In this document: piece after piece, positions 41,902 through 50,841 of the stretch
How positions within the stretch are numbered: the first letter of the stretch is position 1
How the letters are laid out: each line of letters opens with the position of its first letter
Source: Cellulophaga sp. 20_2_10
GTDB taxonomy: Bacteria; Bacteroidota; Bacteroidia; Flavobacteriales; Flavobacteriaceae
Direction of reading: 5' to 3'
NCBI RefSeq assembly: GCF_023476645.1
Contig: NZ_JAMCOJ010000008.1
Coordinates: 1 to 64,000 of the forward strand
Length of the DNA: 64,000 nt
Notes under the pieces: generated by a model
Databases searched by the model: none
Told to the model about the DNA's origin: nothing
The model's input: the letters and a program-made list of their open reading frames with translations, nothing else
Program-made: the position numbers and the translations under genes

Positions 41902-42570
41902 ATGAAGGTAAAAGATAAGAGCATAAATAGTATTGCCAAAACTTGTATAGATCTCGTTTTTAGATCAGATACAATTACCCCTGGCTTTGTACATTTAGAC
42001 TTTGGAAAAAACCTGACTTCCTTAGCGTTTAGGTCTATTATGGTTGATTTAAAGAATGAACTTTCTAAGTTTACGCTAAAAACATATCATAAACCATTAA
42101 CGTACCATTGGCTCGTTAGATTTAATCAGCAGGTGAATACACCTTTTCACTTAGACAATGCAAAGGACACATCGTTTTTAATGTTAGGCTATGAACCTAG
42201 TAAAGTAGAAAGTGAATTATACCTAGCAGATTACGCAAAATATATAGCAGAGAGTAAAGATCATTTAAAAGGCGATATAGACAAAATTATTCCTGTTTTT
42301 AAAAATGATATATCACTACTTTCTCCATACATATCTAAGGTAAAATCCTTTACTAAAGAAAATTATAGTATTGTACTAATTAACAATAGTAGTCTAAAGT
42401 CTCACCTAAATATGCTAGGTGTGCTACACAAAGTAACTATTCCAAAGCAGGATCTTACCAAAAGTAGAATTGTAAATTCTATGATTATTAATTTATTATC
42501 TACAGGGGAAAGTAACGAGAATGAGCCTAATGAAAAAGATTTTTTAAACACTAGTATTATTAGCGAGTAG
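41902..42570 (+). CDS. Unknown protein, possibly 2-oxoglutarate-oxygenase-like
   Basis: 222 residues, cytosolic. TYHWLVRFNQQVNTPFHLDNAKDTSFLMLGYEPSKVESEL has an HxD pair (FHLDN) after beta strands, which recalls the metal site of 2-oxoglutarate/Fe(II) oxygenases, but the second His/Arg pair cannot be placed with confidence. The C-terminus is helical and acidic. It sits 53 bases after the EthD gene and 31 before the FrnE-like gene, apparently in one operon with them. Confidence 0.5.
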   Translation: MKVKDKSINSIAKTCIDLVFRSDTITPGFVHLDFGKNLTSLAFRSIMVDLKNELSKFTLKTYHKPLTYHWLVRFNQQVNTPFHLDNAKDTSFLMLGYEPSKVESELYLADYAKYIAESKDHLKGDIDKIIPVFKNDISLLSPYISKVKSFTKENYSIVLINNSSLKSHLNMLGVLHKVTIPKQDLTKSRIVNSMIINLLSTGESNENEPNEKDFLNTSIISE

Positions 42571-42601
42571 CTAATTCTAGTATGTAATTAAAATAAAAAT
42601 T

Positions 42602-43258
42602 ATGACAGAAAAAATAAAGATTGATGTTGTTTCTGATGTTGTTTGTCCATGGTGTGCCATTGGATACAAACGTTTAGAACAAGCAATTAAAGAACTTGGT
42701 GTTGAAGATAAGATAGAATTAGAATGGCAACCGTTCCAGTTAAATCCAAATATGCCTGCTGAAGGTCAGGATGTAGAAGAACATATTACAGAAAAATATG
42801 GTTCTACTCCAGAGCAGCAGAAAGAATCGCAAGAGCGTATGACAGATTTTGGCGCTGAACTTGACTTTAAATTCGATTATTTTAAGGGTATGCGTATGGT
42901 TAATACGTTTGACGCTCACGTACTTTTAGAGTATGCTAAAGAACAAGGCAAACAAACAGAACTCAAATTGCGTTTAATGAACTCATTTTTTGGAGAGCGT
43001 AAGGATGTGTCTAACAGAGAAATTCTTAAACAAGAATTAGAAGCTATTGGTTTAAACGCTACAGAAGCTTTTGCTTTATTAGATCATGAAGAAGCAAGAA
43101 CAAAAGTAAGGTCCGAAGAAGAGTACTGGAAAAGTTTAGGAGTAAACTCTGTACCTACCGTTGTTTTTAACCGTAAAAGTGCATTAACTGGTGCACAACC
43201 AGTGGACACTTACAAACAAGTAGTAACGGAATTACTAGCAGAACAACAATCTGTTTAA
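42602..43258 (+). CDS. DsbA-family oxidoreductase, FrnE-like
   Basis: 218 residues, no signal peptide, so cytosolic. Thioredoxin-like fold with helical insertion; redox site CPWC at residues about 16-19 (SDVVCPWCAIGYKRLEQAI), and the later cis-Pro region NSVPTVVFNRK. FrnE-type proteins are disulfide isomerase/oxidoreductases linked to oxidative-stress tolerance and polyketide work. It fits the redox theme of the cluster. Confidence 0.93.
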   Translation: MTEKIKIDVVSDVVCPWCAIGYKRLEQAIKELGVEDKIELEWQPFQLNPNMPAEGQDVEEHITEKYGSTPEQQKESQERMTDFGAELDFKFDYFKGMRMVNTFDAHVLLEYAKEQGKQTELKLRLMNSFFGERKDVSNREILKQELEAIGLNATEAFALLDHEEARTKVRSEEEYWKSLGVNSVPTVVFNRKSALTGAQPVDTYKQVVTELLAEQQSV

Positions 43259-43285
43259 TTTAACAAATTGTTTAAAACACAACAA

Positions 43286-43951
43286 ATGGATAACAATAAA
43301 AATACTGGAGAATTAGATACTTTGCTAGATAAAGTACGCCAAACAGGTGCTGCTAAATTCACAGACGAAAAGAAACAGATTTATGCAAATGGTATTTCTA
43401 GTGTTAAAAACTCTGGCATACTAGAAAAGGCTTTAAATGTGGGAGATAAAGCTCATAATTTCACCTTAAAAAATGCTTTAAATGAGTTGGTTACTTTATA
43501 CGACGAATTAAAAAACGGCCCTGTAGTTTTAACGTGGTACAGAGGTGGTTGGTGCCCGTATTGTAACATTACATTACATGCTTTACAAGAAAAGTTACCT
43601 GAATTTAAAAACGAAGGTGCAACACTTTTAGCTTTAACTCCAGAATTGCCAGATAACTCTTTAAGTACATCAGAAAAAAACAATTTAGAATTCGCTATTT
43701 TAAGTGATTTAGGAAATACTATAGGAAAAGAATATGGTGTAGTTTATACGTTAACAGACGATGTGGCTACTGTATATAATGCTGGTTTTGGATTAAATAA
43801 TGTAAATGGAGATACTAGTAATGAATTGCCTTTAGCTGCAACCTATGTTATAGATACTAACGGAATAATTACGTATGCTTTTTTAGATGCAGATTATACC
43901 GTACGTGCAGAACCTTCAGAAATATTGGCTGCTTTACAAAAGTTAAAATAA
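43286..43951 (+). CDS. Peroxiredoxin-like protein (AhpC/TSA)
   Basis: 221 residues from ATG 43286; an in-frame TTG at 43268 is less likely. Thioredoxin-fold: GDKAHNFTLKNALNELVTLYDELKNGPVVLTWYRGGWCPYCNITL carries the peroxidatic site with CPYC, an atypical Cys-x2-Cys arrangement as in Prx-like2/AhpC-TSA members. Expected to reduce peroxides with an intracellular thiol. Lies 27 bases after the FrnE gene. Confidence 0.9.
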   Translation: MDNNKNTGELDTLLDKVRQTGAAKFTDEKKQIYANGISSVKNSGILEKALNVGDKAHNFTLKNALNELVTLYDELKNGPVVLTWYRGGWCPYCNITLHALQEKLPEFKNEGATLLALTPELPDNSLSTSEKNNLEFAILSDLGNTIGKEYGVVYTLTDDVATVYNAGFGLNNVNGDTSNELPLAATYVIDTNGIITYAFLDADYTVRAEPSEILAALQKLK

Positions 43952-43978
43952 TCTATTTTAAGTAAGAAAAACGAATCA

Positions 43979-45064
43979 ATGAAAAATTTAAGCTATATAA
44001 TTATCCTTTCTATTTTATTTATTTCTTGTAAAGAAAAAACAGCTAACAAAACAGAATCGACACCTGTAGTCATACAGACTGAAACTCCAAAAATTACCCA
44101 AATAGCATCTTTTAAGGGGCAGCAAGTAACGGGAGTATCTGTGAGTAATGAGGGTCGTATTTTTGTAAATTTTCCTAGATGGAGAAATGGAGTTAACAAT
44201 TCTGTGGTTGAAGTTGAAGTCGGTAGCAACAACCACTCCCCTTTTCCTAACAAAGAATGGAACTCTTGGGAAATTGGAGACAAGGTAGAAGCTACTAAAT
44301 TTATTGGTGTACAATCTGTAGTTGTTTATGATAATCTTATTTATGTTTTAGATACAAGAAGTCCGCTTTTTCAAGAAGTTTTAGATGCACCTAGAGTCTT
44401 TGTGTTTAATATAAACACAAAACAATTAGAGCATACTTATATTTTAAGTGAAGGCACTTATCACGCTAATTCTTATATAAACGATTTACGACTTGATAAA
44501 AAGAATAACAAAATATACTTTACAGACTCTGGCAATTCTGGTTTGGTAATTTTAGATTTAAAAACTGAAAAATTTACTAGAGTTCTAGACAATCATCCCT
44601 CAACAGCTGCAGAGGTTCAGTTTTTAACTTTTGATCATAAGAAATGGACAAATACAGTAAATTCTGATGGTATTGCTTTAGATACTAAAAATGATAAATT
44701 ATACTACCACTCACTTACAGGCTATAGTTTATACAGTATACCTACAAAGGCCTTGGCTTTAACTAATGAAAAAGAGGTTGAAAATGCAGTAACTTTTGAA
44801 GCTAAAACATCTGCGCCAGACGGAATGATTTTTGACGAAAACGGAAACCTATATTATGCAGATCTAGAACACAATAAAATTATGTATCGCAAAACAGACG
44901 GTAGCATACATACTTTAATTGAAGGTGATATCGTAAAATGGGCAGACACTTTTAGCATTTACAATGGATATTTATATTATACCAACTCTAGAATTAATGA
45001 GGTAACTGCAGATATTTCTGATATGGAGTTTACCATTAATAAAATTGAATTAGCAAAAAACTAA
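43979..45064 (+). CDS. Lipoprotein of the major royal jelly protein/gluconolactonase type
   Basis: 361 residues. MKNLSYIIILSILFISCKEK is a lipoprotein signal with the Cys at residue 17. The rest is a six-bladed beta-propeller: QIASFKGQQVTGVSVSNEGRIFVNFPRW, LIYVLDTRSPLF, INDLRLDKKNNKIYFTDSGNSGLVILDL and APDGMIFDENGNLYYADLEHNKI. MRJP-type bacterial proteins bind small molecules or act as lactonases; here substrate is unknown. It is exported while its neighbours are cytosolic; ends 2 bases before the HAD gene. Confidence 0.88.
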   Translation: MKNLSYIIILSILFISCKEKTANKTESTPVVIQTETPKITQIASFKGQQVTGVSVSNEGRIFVNFPRWRNGVNNSVVEVEVGSNNHSPFPNKEWNSWEIGDKVEATKFIGVQSVVVYDNLIYVLDTRSPLFQEVLDAPRVFVFNINTKQLEHTYILSEGTYHANSYINDLRLDKKNNKIYFTDSGNSGLVILDLKTEKFTRVLDNHPSTAAEVQFLTFDHKKWTNTVNSDGIALDTKNDKLYYHSLTGYSLYSIPTKALALTNEKEVENAVTFEAKTSAPDGMIFDENGNLYYADLEHNKIMYRKTDGSIHTLIEGDIVKWADTFSIYNGYLYYTNSRINEVTADISDMEFTINKIELAKN

Positions 45065-45066
45065 TT

Positions 45067-45735
45067 ATGAAATACACCTTAGCTTTTGACGTTTATGGCA
45101 CACTTATAAATACGTCTGCCGTACTCACTTCGTTAGAGAAACTAATTGGCAAAGATGCTGCAAAACCATTTATGGATACGTGGCGAGATAAGCAATTGGA
45201 GTATTCTTTTAGACGTGGCTTAATGGATAAGTACACAGATTTTTCAATATGTACAGACAATGCACTTAGTTATGCGTGTAAAAAATTTGCTATAGATTTA
45301 AGTTGTGAACAAAAAGAAGCATTGCTAAACGAGTATAAAGTATTACCCGTTTTTGATGACGTTGCTAATGGTTTAGAAGAACTAAAAAATGCTGGTCATC
45401 GTTTGTTTGCTTTTTCTAACGGAAGTAAAGAAGCGGTTACAAAACTACTAACTACAGCTACTATTATTCACTATTTTGAGGCTGTAATTAGCGTAGAAAA
45501 TGTAGAAATGTTTAAGCCTAGCCCTATTGTATACGACTACTTTTTAGAAACTGCAAATGCAAAAAAAGAGGAAAGCTGGTTAATATCTAGTAATAATTTT
45601 GATGTTATTGGTTCTAAAATGTTTGGCATGCATTCTGCTTGGGTACAACGTACTCCAGATGCTATTATGGATCCTTGGGGAATAGAGCCTACAACAGTAA
45701 TACATAAGTTAACAGATTTAGCTAAAAATTTATAG
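45067..45735 (+). CDS. Haloacid dehalogenase, type II-like
   Basis: 222 residues, HAD superfamily with C1 cap. Motif I is FDVYGTLINT (Asp9; the second Asp of phosphatases is Tyr, as in L-2-haloacid dehalogenases), motif II FSNGSKEAV, motif III Lys in FKPSPIVYDYF and motif IV WLISSNNFDVIGSKMFGM. This points to a hydrolytic dehalogenase; phosphatase action is less likely. It follows the lipoprotein gene with 2 bases between. Confidence 0.9.
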   Translation: MKYTLAFDVYGTLINTSAVLTSLEKLIGKDAAKPFMDTWRDKQLEYSFRRGLMDKYTDFSICTDNALSYACKKFAIDLSCEQKEALLNEYKVLPVFDDVANGLEELKNAGHRLFAFSNGSKEAVTKLLTTATIIHYFEAVISVENVEMFKPSPIVYDYFLETANAKKEESWLISSNNFDVIGSKMFGMHSAWVQRTPDAIMDPWGIEPTTVIHKLTDLAKNL

Positions 45736-45794
45736 CTTTTTAACAGCTATGGCTTTAAAATTTACTGTTATTTTACACCCTTAATTTTTTAGGT

Positions 45795-46553
45795 ATGATA
45801 CATAAAACAATAGGTATAGTTGGCGATGTTGGCAGCTATGCTGGTATAGATTTAATTAAAAAGGTGTACGACCTTACAGAGGCAAAATCTGACCAAGAGC
45901 ATTTACCTGTTTCCATGTTATCCGTGCCACACAAAATTATAGATCGTACGAAGTACCTATTAGGCGAGACAACTATAAATCCGGGTATTGCTATATCAGA
46001 AATTATAGCATCGTTAATTGCTAGCGGTTCTAGTATTATAGGTATTCCTTGTAATACGGCACACGCAAAACCTATTTTAAGTTTAATTGAAAAAAGTATC
46101 CCAGAGTCTTGTGTGCTTGTAAATCTTATTGAAGAAGTAGGCTTACACATTTCTACTAAATATCCAGAAATTACAAAAGTTGGAGTTTTAGGTACTACAG
46201 GTACTATTTTAGCTAAAGTATATCCAGATGTTTTAGCTAAATATAATATTGAAGTAATTCAGCCATCAGAAGATATTCAAGATTTGTTTGTACACCCTTC
46301 TATTTATGATGCTAGCTACGGCATTAAAGCATTTTCTAACCCTGTGAACCAAAAAGCAAAAGAAAACCTAAGTATGGCGGCAACTTATTTATCTAGAAAA
46401 GGCGCACAAGCTGTAATTTTAGGCTGTACAGAAATTCCGCTTGCCATACAATATGAAAAGATTGAAGACAGTTTAATTATAGATGCAACAACCGTTTTAG
46501 CAAGTGCTCTTATTAGAGAATCTAGAAAAATGGAAGAAGAGCGGCTAAATTAA
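45795..46553 (+). CDS. Aspartate/glutamate racemase-family protein
   Basis: 252 residues. Both catalytic cysteines are in their motifs: GIPCNTAHA (about residue 82) and ILGCTEIPLA (about residue 220). A phosphate/carboxylate-binding GTTGTI segment lies between. Such enzymes interconvert L- and D-aspartate or related amino acids without cofactor. Last gene of the TetR-headed run; a separate supply of D-amino acid for envelope seems possible but unproven. Confidence 0.9.
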   Translation: MIHKTIGIVGDVGSYAGIDLIKKVYDLTEAKSDQEHLPVSMLSVPHKIIDRTKYLLGETTINPGIAISEIIASLIASGSSIIGIPCNTAHAKPILSLIEKSIPESCVLVNLIEEVGLHISTKYPEITKVGVLGTTGTILAKVYPDVLAKYNIEVIQPSEDIQDLFVHPSIYDASYGIKAFSNPVNQKAKENLSMAATYLSRKGAQAVILGCTEIPLAIQYEKIEDSLIIDATTVLASALIRESRKMEEERLN

Positions 46554-46612
46554 TTTTAGTCTTACTCTTAAACCTAATAATTTATTGCATTTTAATTAAC
46601 GTCAAGGTCAAA

Positions 46613-46641
46613 TTTGCTAAAAAACAATTAGACTATCTTTG
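46613..46641 (+). promoter_or_regulatory. Promoter of the FUSC-family gene, leaderless mRNA likely
   Basis: TTTG at 46613-46616, 17 bases, then TATCTTTG at 46634-46641: a near-perfect Bacteroidota promoter. The TSS should be about 5-8 bases after the -7 element, which is where the ATG (46648) is, so the mRNA would have almost no leader. Confidence 0.7.
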
Positions 46642-46647
46642 CCTACA

Positions 46648-48909
46648 ATGCAGAAAAAGATTACCACGTACTTAAAAACCATTGAGCTCTTTTTAAAAGG
46701 GTCTGCCTTCTACAGAGGTATTGTACTTACTATATCTGTGGTTATTCCTTTGGTTTTTTTTTATTCGATTGGACAAATGGAGTATGCACCATCAATTGTT
46801 TTAGGTGCTTTTTTAAATGCTCCTAGTGATGTTCCTGGCAGTCTAAAACGTAAAATAAATGGTATTCTAATTGGTATAGGACTAACAATGTTGGTTACTA
46901 GTGTAATTCTATTTACTAAACCATTTTTTATAGTACTACTAATTGCCATTGCTGTTTTAAGTTTTATAATAGCATTAATTTCTGCGTATGGTTTTAGAGC
47001 TTCATTAGTTTCCTTTTCTGGTTTACTAGCTATTGTTTTAGGATTAGCTGTTAAAAAACCTGAAGCTACAGAAATTTGGCAACACGTTGGTTTAATAGGT
47101 ATTGGTGGTTTATGGTATTTAATTGTATCATTAATTTCTGGTTGGATTTCGCCTAAAAAAGATGTAGACCAGTTATTGTCTGACACATCTGCACTTACCG
47201 GTAAGTACCTAAAAATAAGAGCTAAACTATTAAGTAAACCTGCTAAAAGAGATAAATTCTCTACCAAAGCACTTATTATACAAACCCAAATAAGTGAAAA
47301 GCACGAAACACTAAGAGAACTCTTATTAAAAGACCGTAAGCGTTCTGGTAGATCTATATCCAACGAAAAAAGATTACTGATTTTTATTTCTCTAGTAGAT
47401 ATTTTTGAGCTCGCTCTTGCAAATAATTTAGACTATTCTAAAATAGATTCACTTTTTGAACTTCAAAAACACCATATTAAGTCGTTCAAAAAAATGAATA
47501 AAGTAATGGGGAATCACCTTATTATGTTATCAGAATTACTGCTTAAAAAAGACAAGTTACCAGATATATCTATCCTAAATAAGACTTTTGAAGAATGTAA
47601 TACTTCTATAGGTGCCTTTGTTGCCGAAGTTACCTTACCTAAAGCCAGAGATGGTGCAATTACACTACGTAATTTACACGATTACCAAAAGCAACTTTTA
47701 TCAGAAATAAAAGCTATTAGACGCGTATTAAGCAATTCTGAAAATACAGCTAAGGTTTTACCAAAAACACAGGAATCTAAACAATTTTTAACCCTGCAAG
47801 AATATAAATTTAATATTCTTTTACAACATTTTAGCCTAAAATCTCCAATGCTTAGACACGCATTACGCTTGTCTTTAGCCATTGTTTTTGGATTTCTAAT
47901 TGGTAGTATTTTAGATTTAAAAAATGCGTATTGGATTGTACTTACTATCATAGTAATTATGAGACCTAATTATGGTTTAACAAAAGAGCGTTCTAAAAAC
48001 AGAATTATAGGTACTATAATTGGTGCTGTAATTGCCACAATTATAATTCTTATTACACAAAACACCATCGTTTATATGGTATTAGCTGTAATCTCTTTAA
48101 CCTTTGCGTTTTCATTAATACAACAAAGTTATAAGGCTGGTGCTGCATTTATTACATTAAACATTGTTTTTGTTTATGCTTTATTAGACCCCAATGCTTT
48201 TTCCGTAATTCAATACCGCGTAATAGATACTGTTATTGGCGCTGCTATTGCTTTGCTTGCTAATTATGTAGTTTTTCCTAGTTGGGAGTACAAGAATTTA
48301 GACACTGTAATTTTAAAAGTAATACTAAGTAATAGAGATTATTTAGAAGCTACAAAAAAATTATATCAAAATAAAGAAACCAATACCTTAGAGTATAAAG
48401 TATATAGAAAAGAAGCTTTTTTAGCTATGAGTAATTTAAATGCAGCTTTTCAGCGTTTAACACAAGACCCAAAATCTAAACAAAAAGAGTCTGTTTTAAT
48501 ATACGATATAGTAACCCTTAACCACACTATGTTATCTGCAATTGCATCTATAGGTAGTTATATTTTAAACCACAAGACAACACCTGCTTCTAAAGAGTTT
48601 GATATTATAGTTTCTAGTATAAACACTTCTTTAAAAAAATCTGCTTTAACGCTAGAAAAAGTAAACTTTACAGCAGATGAAGAAGAGGTACACGTAGATA
48701 AAGCACAGCAAAAACTTAGCAAAGATTTTGATGCTTTAGCCTTAGCAAGAGATAAAGATATTGAAGCTGGTAAAACAGAAATAGATAAAGACACGCTACT
48801 AAATTTACAAGAGTCGCACTTGATATCTAACCAGTTAATTTGGTTAAAAACGCTGTCAGAAAACCTACGAAAAGTAACGGTTAAGTACACAGATGTTTTT
48901 AATAAATAA
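46648..48909 (+). CDS. FUSC-family (YccS/YhfK-like) inner-membrane protein
   Basis: 753 residues from ATG 46648; the in-frame TTG at 46639 lies inside the promoter. Two blocks of about six membrane segments each (roughly residues 20-170 and 395-530, MLRHALRLSLAIVFGFLIGSILDLKNAYWIVLTIIVIMRPNYG in outline) flank a large cytosolic helical part, the FUSC/YccS layout. The second block ends in a further cytosolic domain. Related to aromatic-acid efflux and fusaric acid resistance permeases, for which no partner (MFP) gene is seen; substrate unknown. Confidence 0.9.
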   Translation: MQKKITTYLKTIELFLKGSAFYRGIVLTISVVIPLVFFYSIGQMEYAPSIVLGAFLNAPSDVPGSLKRKINGILIGIGLTMLVTSVILFTKPFFIVLLIAIAVLSFIIALISAYGFRASLVSFSGLLAIVLGLAVKKPEATEIWQHVGLIGIGGLWYLIVSLISGWISPKKDVDQLLSDTSALTGKYLKIRAKLLSKPAKRDKFSTKALIIQTQISEKHETLRELLLKDRKRSGRSISNEKRLLIFISLVDIFELALANNLDYSKIDSLFELQKHHIKSFKKMNKVMGNHLIMLSELLLKKDKLPDISILNKTFEECNTSIGAFVAEVTLPKARDGAITLRNLHDYQKQLLSEIKAIRRVLSNSENTAKVLPKTQESKQFLTLQEYKFNILLQHFSLKSPMLRHALRLSLAIVFGFLIGSILDLKNAYWIVLTIIVIMRPNYGLTKERSKNRIIGTIIGAVIATIIILITQNTIVYMVLAVISLTFAFSLIQQSYKAGAAFITLNIVFVYALLDPNAFSVIQYRVIDTVIGAAIALLANYVVFPSWEYKNLDTVILKVILSNRDYLEATKKLYQNKETNTLEYKVYRKEAFLAMSNLNAAFQRLTQDPKSKQKESVLIYDIVTLNHTMLSAIASIGSYILNHKTTPASKEFDIIVSSINTSLKKSALTLEKVNFTADEEEVHVDKAQQKLSKDFDALALARDKDIEAGKTEIDKDTLLNLQESHLISNQLIWLKTLSENLRKVTVKYTDVFNK

Positions 48910-48948
48910 TTTTTCATTTTTATAGATATAGCAATATAAAAAAAGAAA

Positions 48949-49205
48949 CTAATAATAGATATTTTAGGTTGGTATGGCTCTGCTATAATTATTTTGGCAT
49001 ACGCACTTACTCTTGTAGAAAATAAGAAGTATTTAGAATGCGGTAAGTACCTTAATTTAATAGACGGACTTTTTATTGCTTTAAATTGTTTCTATTACAA
49101 TGCTATTCCGCATTTGTAACAAATTTATTGTGGAGCATCATAGCTACATTAACAATCTATAAAAACCGAAAAAACAATACACCTAGACAAAAAAGAAATG
49201 TATAA
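48949..49205 (+). pseudogene. Frameshifted relic of a CBU_0592-like small membrane protein
   Basis: Reading from 48949 the frame encodes IIDILGWYGSAIIILAYALTL, then YLNLIDGLFIALNCFYYNAIPHL and a TAA at 49117. In another frame the protein goes on directly: TNLLWSIIATLTIYKNRKNN to the stop at 49203-49205. One missing base in the TT-G part of CATTTGTAACA explains the shift. There is also no ATG/GTG/TTG at the front (only ATA). The whole is a two- to three-helix protein resembling the CBU_0592 family, now inactive. Confidence 0.7.
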
Positions 49206-49222
49206 TTCTAAAATATATTGAT

Positions 49223-49825
49223 ATGAAAATTTTAATTATCGGAGGCAACGGAACAATTGGTAAAAAAGTAACAGCACATTTTAAAAATGAAGCAGAAGTA
49301 CTTGTAGCTGGCAGAACAAGCGGAGATGTAACTGTTGATATTGCCAATAGCAACTCTATAAAAGAAATGTTTGATAAAACAGGAAAACTAGATGCCATAA
49401 TATCTATTGCGGGTGAAGCCAAATGGGACACATTTAATAACTTAACAGAAGAAGATTACCATATTGGACTTAATAGCAAACTAATGGGCCAAGTAAATCT
49501 TGTACGTATTGGCCAAAACTATTTAAATAAAAATGGCTCTATAACCTTATCTACTGGTATTTTAGCAGATGATCCTGTTGTAAAAACTACAAGTGCTGCG
49601 ATGGTTAATGGTGCTGTGCATAGTTTTGTAATGGCAGTTGCATTAGAAATAGAAAATGGTATTAGGGTTAATGCTGTATCCTCTAACGTAGTAGAAGATG
49701 CATACGATAAATACAAAGATTTATTTCTTGGCAATATGCCAATACCAATGAATAAACTAATTGGTGCTTATGTTAGGAGCGTAAAAGGCAAACGTAGTGG
49801 CGAAATTATAAGACTTTATAATTAA
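49223..49825 (+). CDS. Short-chain dehydrogenase-like protein, no YxxxK
   Basis: 200 residues. NAD(P)-binding N-terminus MKILIIGGNGTIGKKVTAHF, later SIAGEAKWD and LSTGILADDPVVKTTSAAMVNGAVHSFV. The catalytic Tyr-x3-Lys of SDRs is replaced (AAMVNGAVHSF), but this is normal for this small-SDR subgroup. Start is the ATG at 49223. Substrate unknown. Confidence 0.88.
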   Translation: MKILIIGGNGTIGKKVTAHFKNEAEVLVAGRTSGDVTVDIANSNSIKEMFDKTGKLDAIISIAGEAKWDTFNNLTEEDYHIGLNSKLMGQVNLVRIGQNYLNKNGSITLSTGILADDPVVKTTSAAMVNGAVHSFVMAVALEIENGIRVNAVSSNVVEDAYDKYKDLFLGNMPIPMNKLIGAYVRSVKGKRSGEIIRLYN

Positions 49826-49920
49826 GGTTAAAAAAAGACTAAAAACACCATAAAACTCAAGGCTTTTGTTACTTTTGCACTACCTTAATTAGGTATAACA
49901 CAAACACAAACCATTATAGT

Positions 49921-50625
49921 ATGAAAAAGTTACTTTTAGTCCTTGTAATATTTAGTTTTATAAGTTGCGCAGAACTACAACAAGTAGTAAACCAATTGCC
50001 ACAAAGCGGTGCTGTACTAAGCAATCAAGAAATTGCAAACGGATTAACAGCTGCCCTTAACCAAGGTATTCAAAAACAAGTGAGCAAGCTTACTCTAAAA
50101 GATGGCTACTACAAAAATGAGTTGGTAAAAATTATTTTGCCAGAAGAATTGCAAAAAGTAGATAAAACATTACGTAGCATTGGCTTAAGTAGTTTAGCCG
50201 ATCAAGGATTAAAAGCTATCAACAGAGCTGCAGAAGATGCGGTTGGTGAAGCTACTCCTATCTTTGTAGATGCTATTAAAAATATGTCTTTCGCAGATGC
50301 TAAAAATATTTTAGTTGGGTCGGACAATGCAGCTACACAGTATTTAACAGCAAACACAGAAACTGCTTTATACAGTAAATTTAACCCTGTAATTAAAAAG
50401 TCTTTTTCTAAAGTTGGTGCAGATAAAATATGGGCTCAACTTATTACAAAATACAATAGCTTACCACTTACAAATAATGTAAACCCAGACTTAACAGACT
50501 ATGTTACACAAGAAGCCTTAGAAGGTGTGTTTACTATGATTGCTGTTGAGGAAAAAGAGATTAGAAATAAAGTTTCTTCTAGATCTACAGATCTTTTAAA
50601 GAAAGTATTTGCCTTACAAGATTAA
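49921..50625 (+). CDS. DUF4197-family lipoprotein
   Basis: 234 residues. MKKLLLVLVIFSFISCAEL is a lipoprotein signal (Cys16). The mature part is helical and matches DUF4197: NQEIANGLTAALNQGIQKQVSKL, IILPEELQKVDKTLRSIGL, FVDAIKNMSFADAKNILVGSDNAATQYL and ALEGVFTMIAVEEKEIRNK. Family function unknown; envelope-attached. TACTTTTG at 49870-49877 may be its -7 element. Followed after 170 bases by a strong hairpin. Confidence 0.93.
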   Translation: MKKLLLVLVIFSFISCAELQQVVNQLPQSGAVLSNQEIANGLTAALNQGIQKQVSKLTLKDGYYKNELVKIILPEELQKVDKTLRSIGLSSLADQGLKAINRAAEDAVGEATPIFVDAIKNMSFADAKNILVGSDNAATQYLTANTETALYSKFNPVIKKSFSKVGADKIWAQLITKYNSLPLTNNVNPDLTDYVTQEALEGVFTMIAVEEKEIRNKVSSRSTDLLKKVFALQD

Positions 50626-50795
50626 AAATATTACTAATTTCTCTTACATTTTACAATAATCTAAAAATAAGGACGTTATGTAAATATGAAACGTGTTATC
50701 TAACTTATTATTAATGTTAAGTTAACCGTGAATATTACAAAATTTTCGATTTTTGTAAAAAAATTGAGTTAGTATTTTTTTGAGTTAGTTAGTTT

Positions 50796-50825
50796 AAAAC
50801 CGGTGGGAGCACCGGTTTTTATTTT
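50796..50825. terminator. Intrinsic terminator between convergent genes
   Basis: AAAACCGGTG at 50796-50805, GGAG loop and CACCGGTTTT at 50810-50819 form a 10-bp perfect stem followed by a T-rich run. A repeated GAGTTAGT motif (50765-50772 and 50782-50793) precedes it. The distance of 170 bases from the upstream gene leaves room for a short RNA, for which there is no other evidence. Confidence 0.85.
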
Positions 50826-50841
50826 TTGTAGTATTTTGTGT

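Noticed and set aside
49223-49825. SDR-like protein as inactive because YxxxK is missing
   Set aside because: This small-SDR subgroup normally has SAAMVNGA-type sequence there, so it is not evidence of decay.
50626-50841. A small RNA ending at the ACCGGTG hairpin
   Set aside because: Only the terminator is supported; no promoter with both elements and no known RNA family could be recognised.
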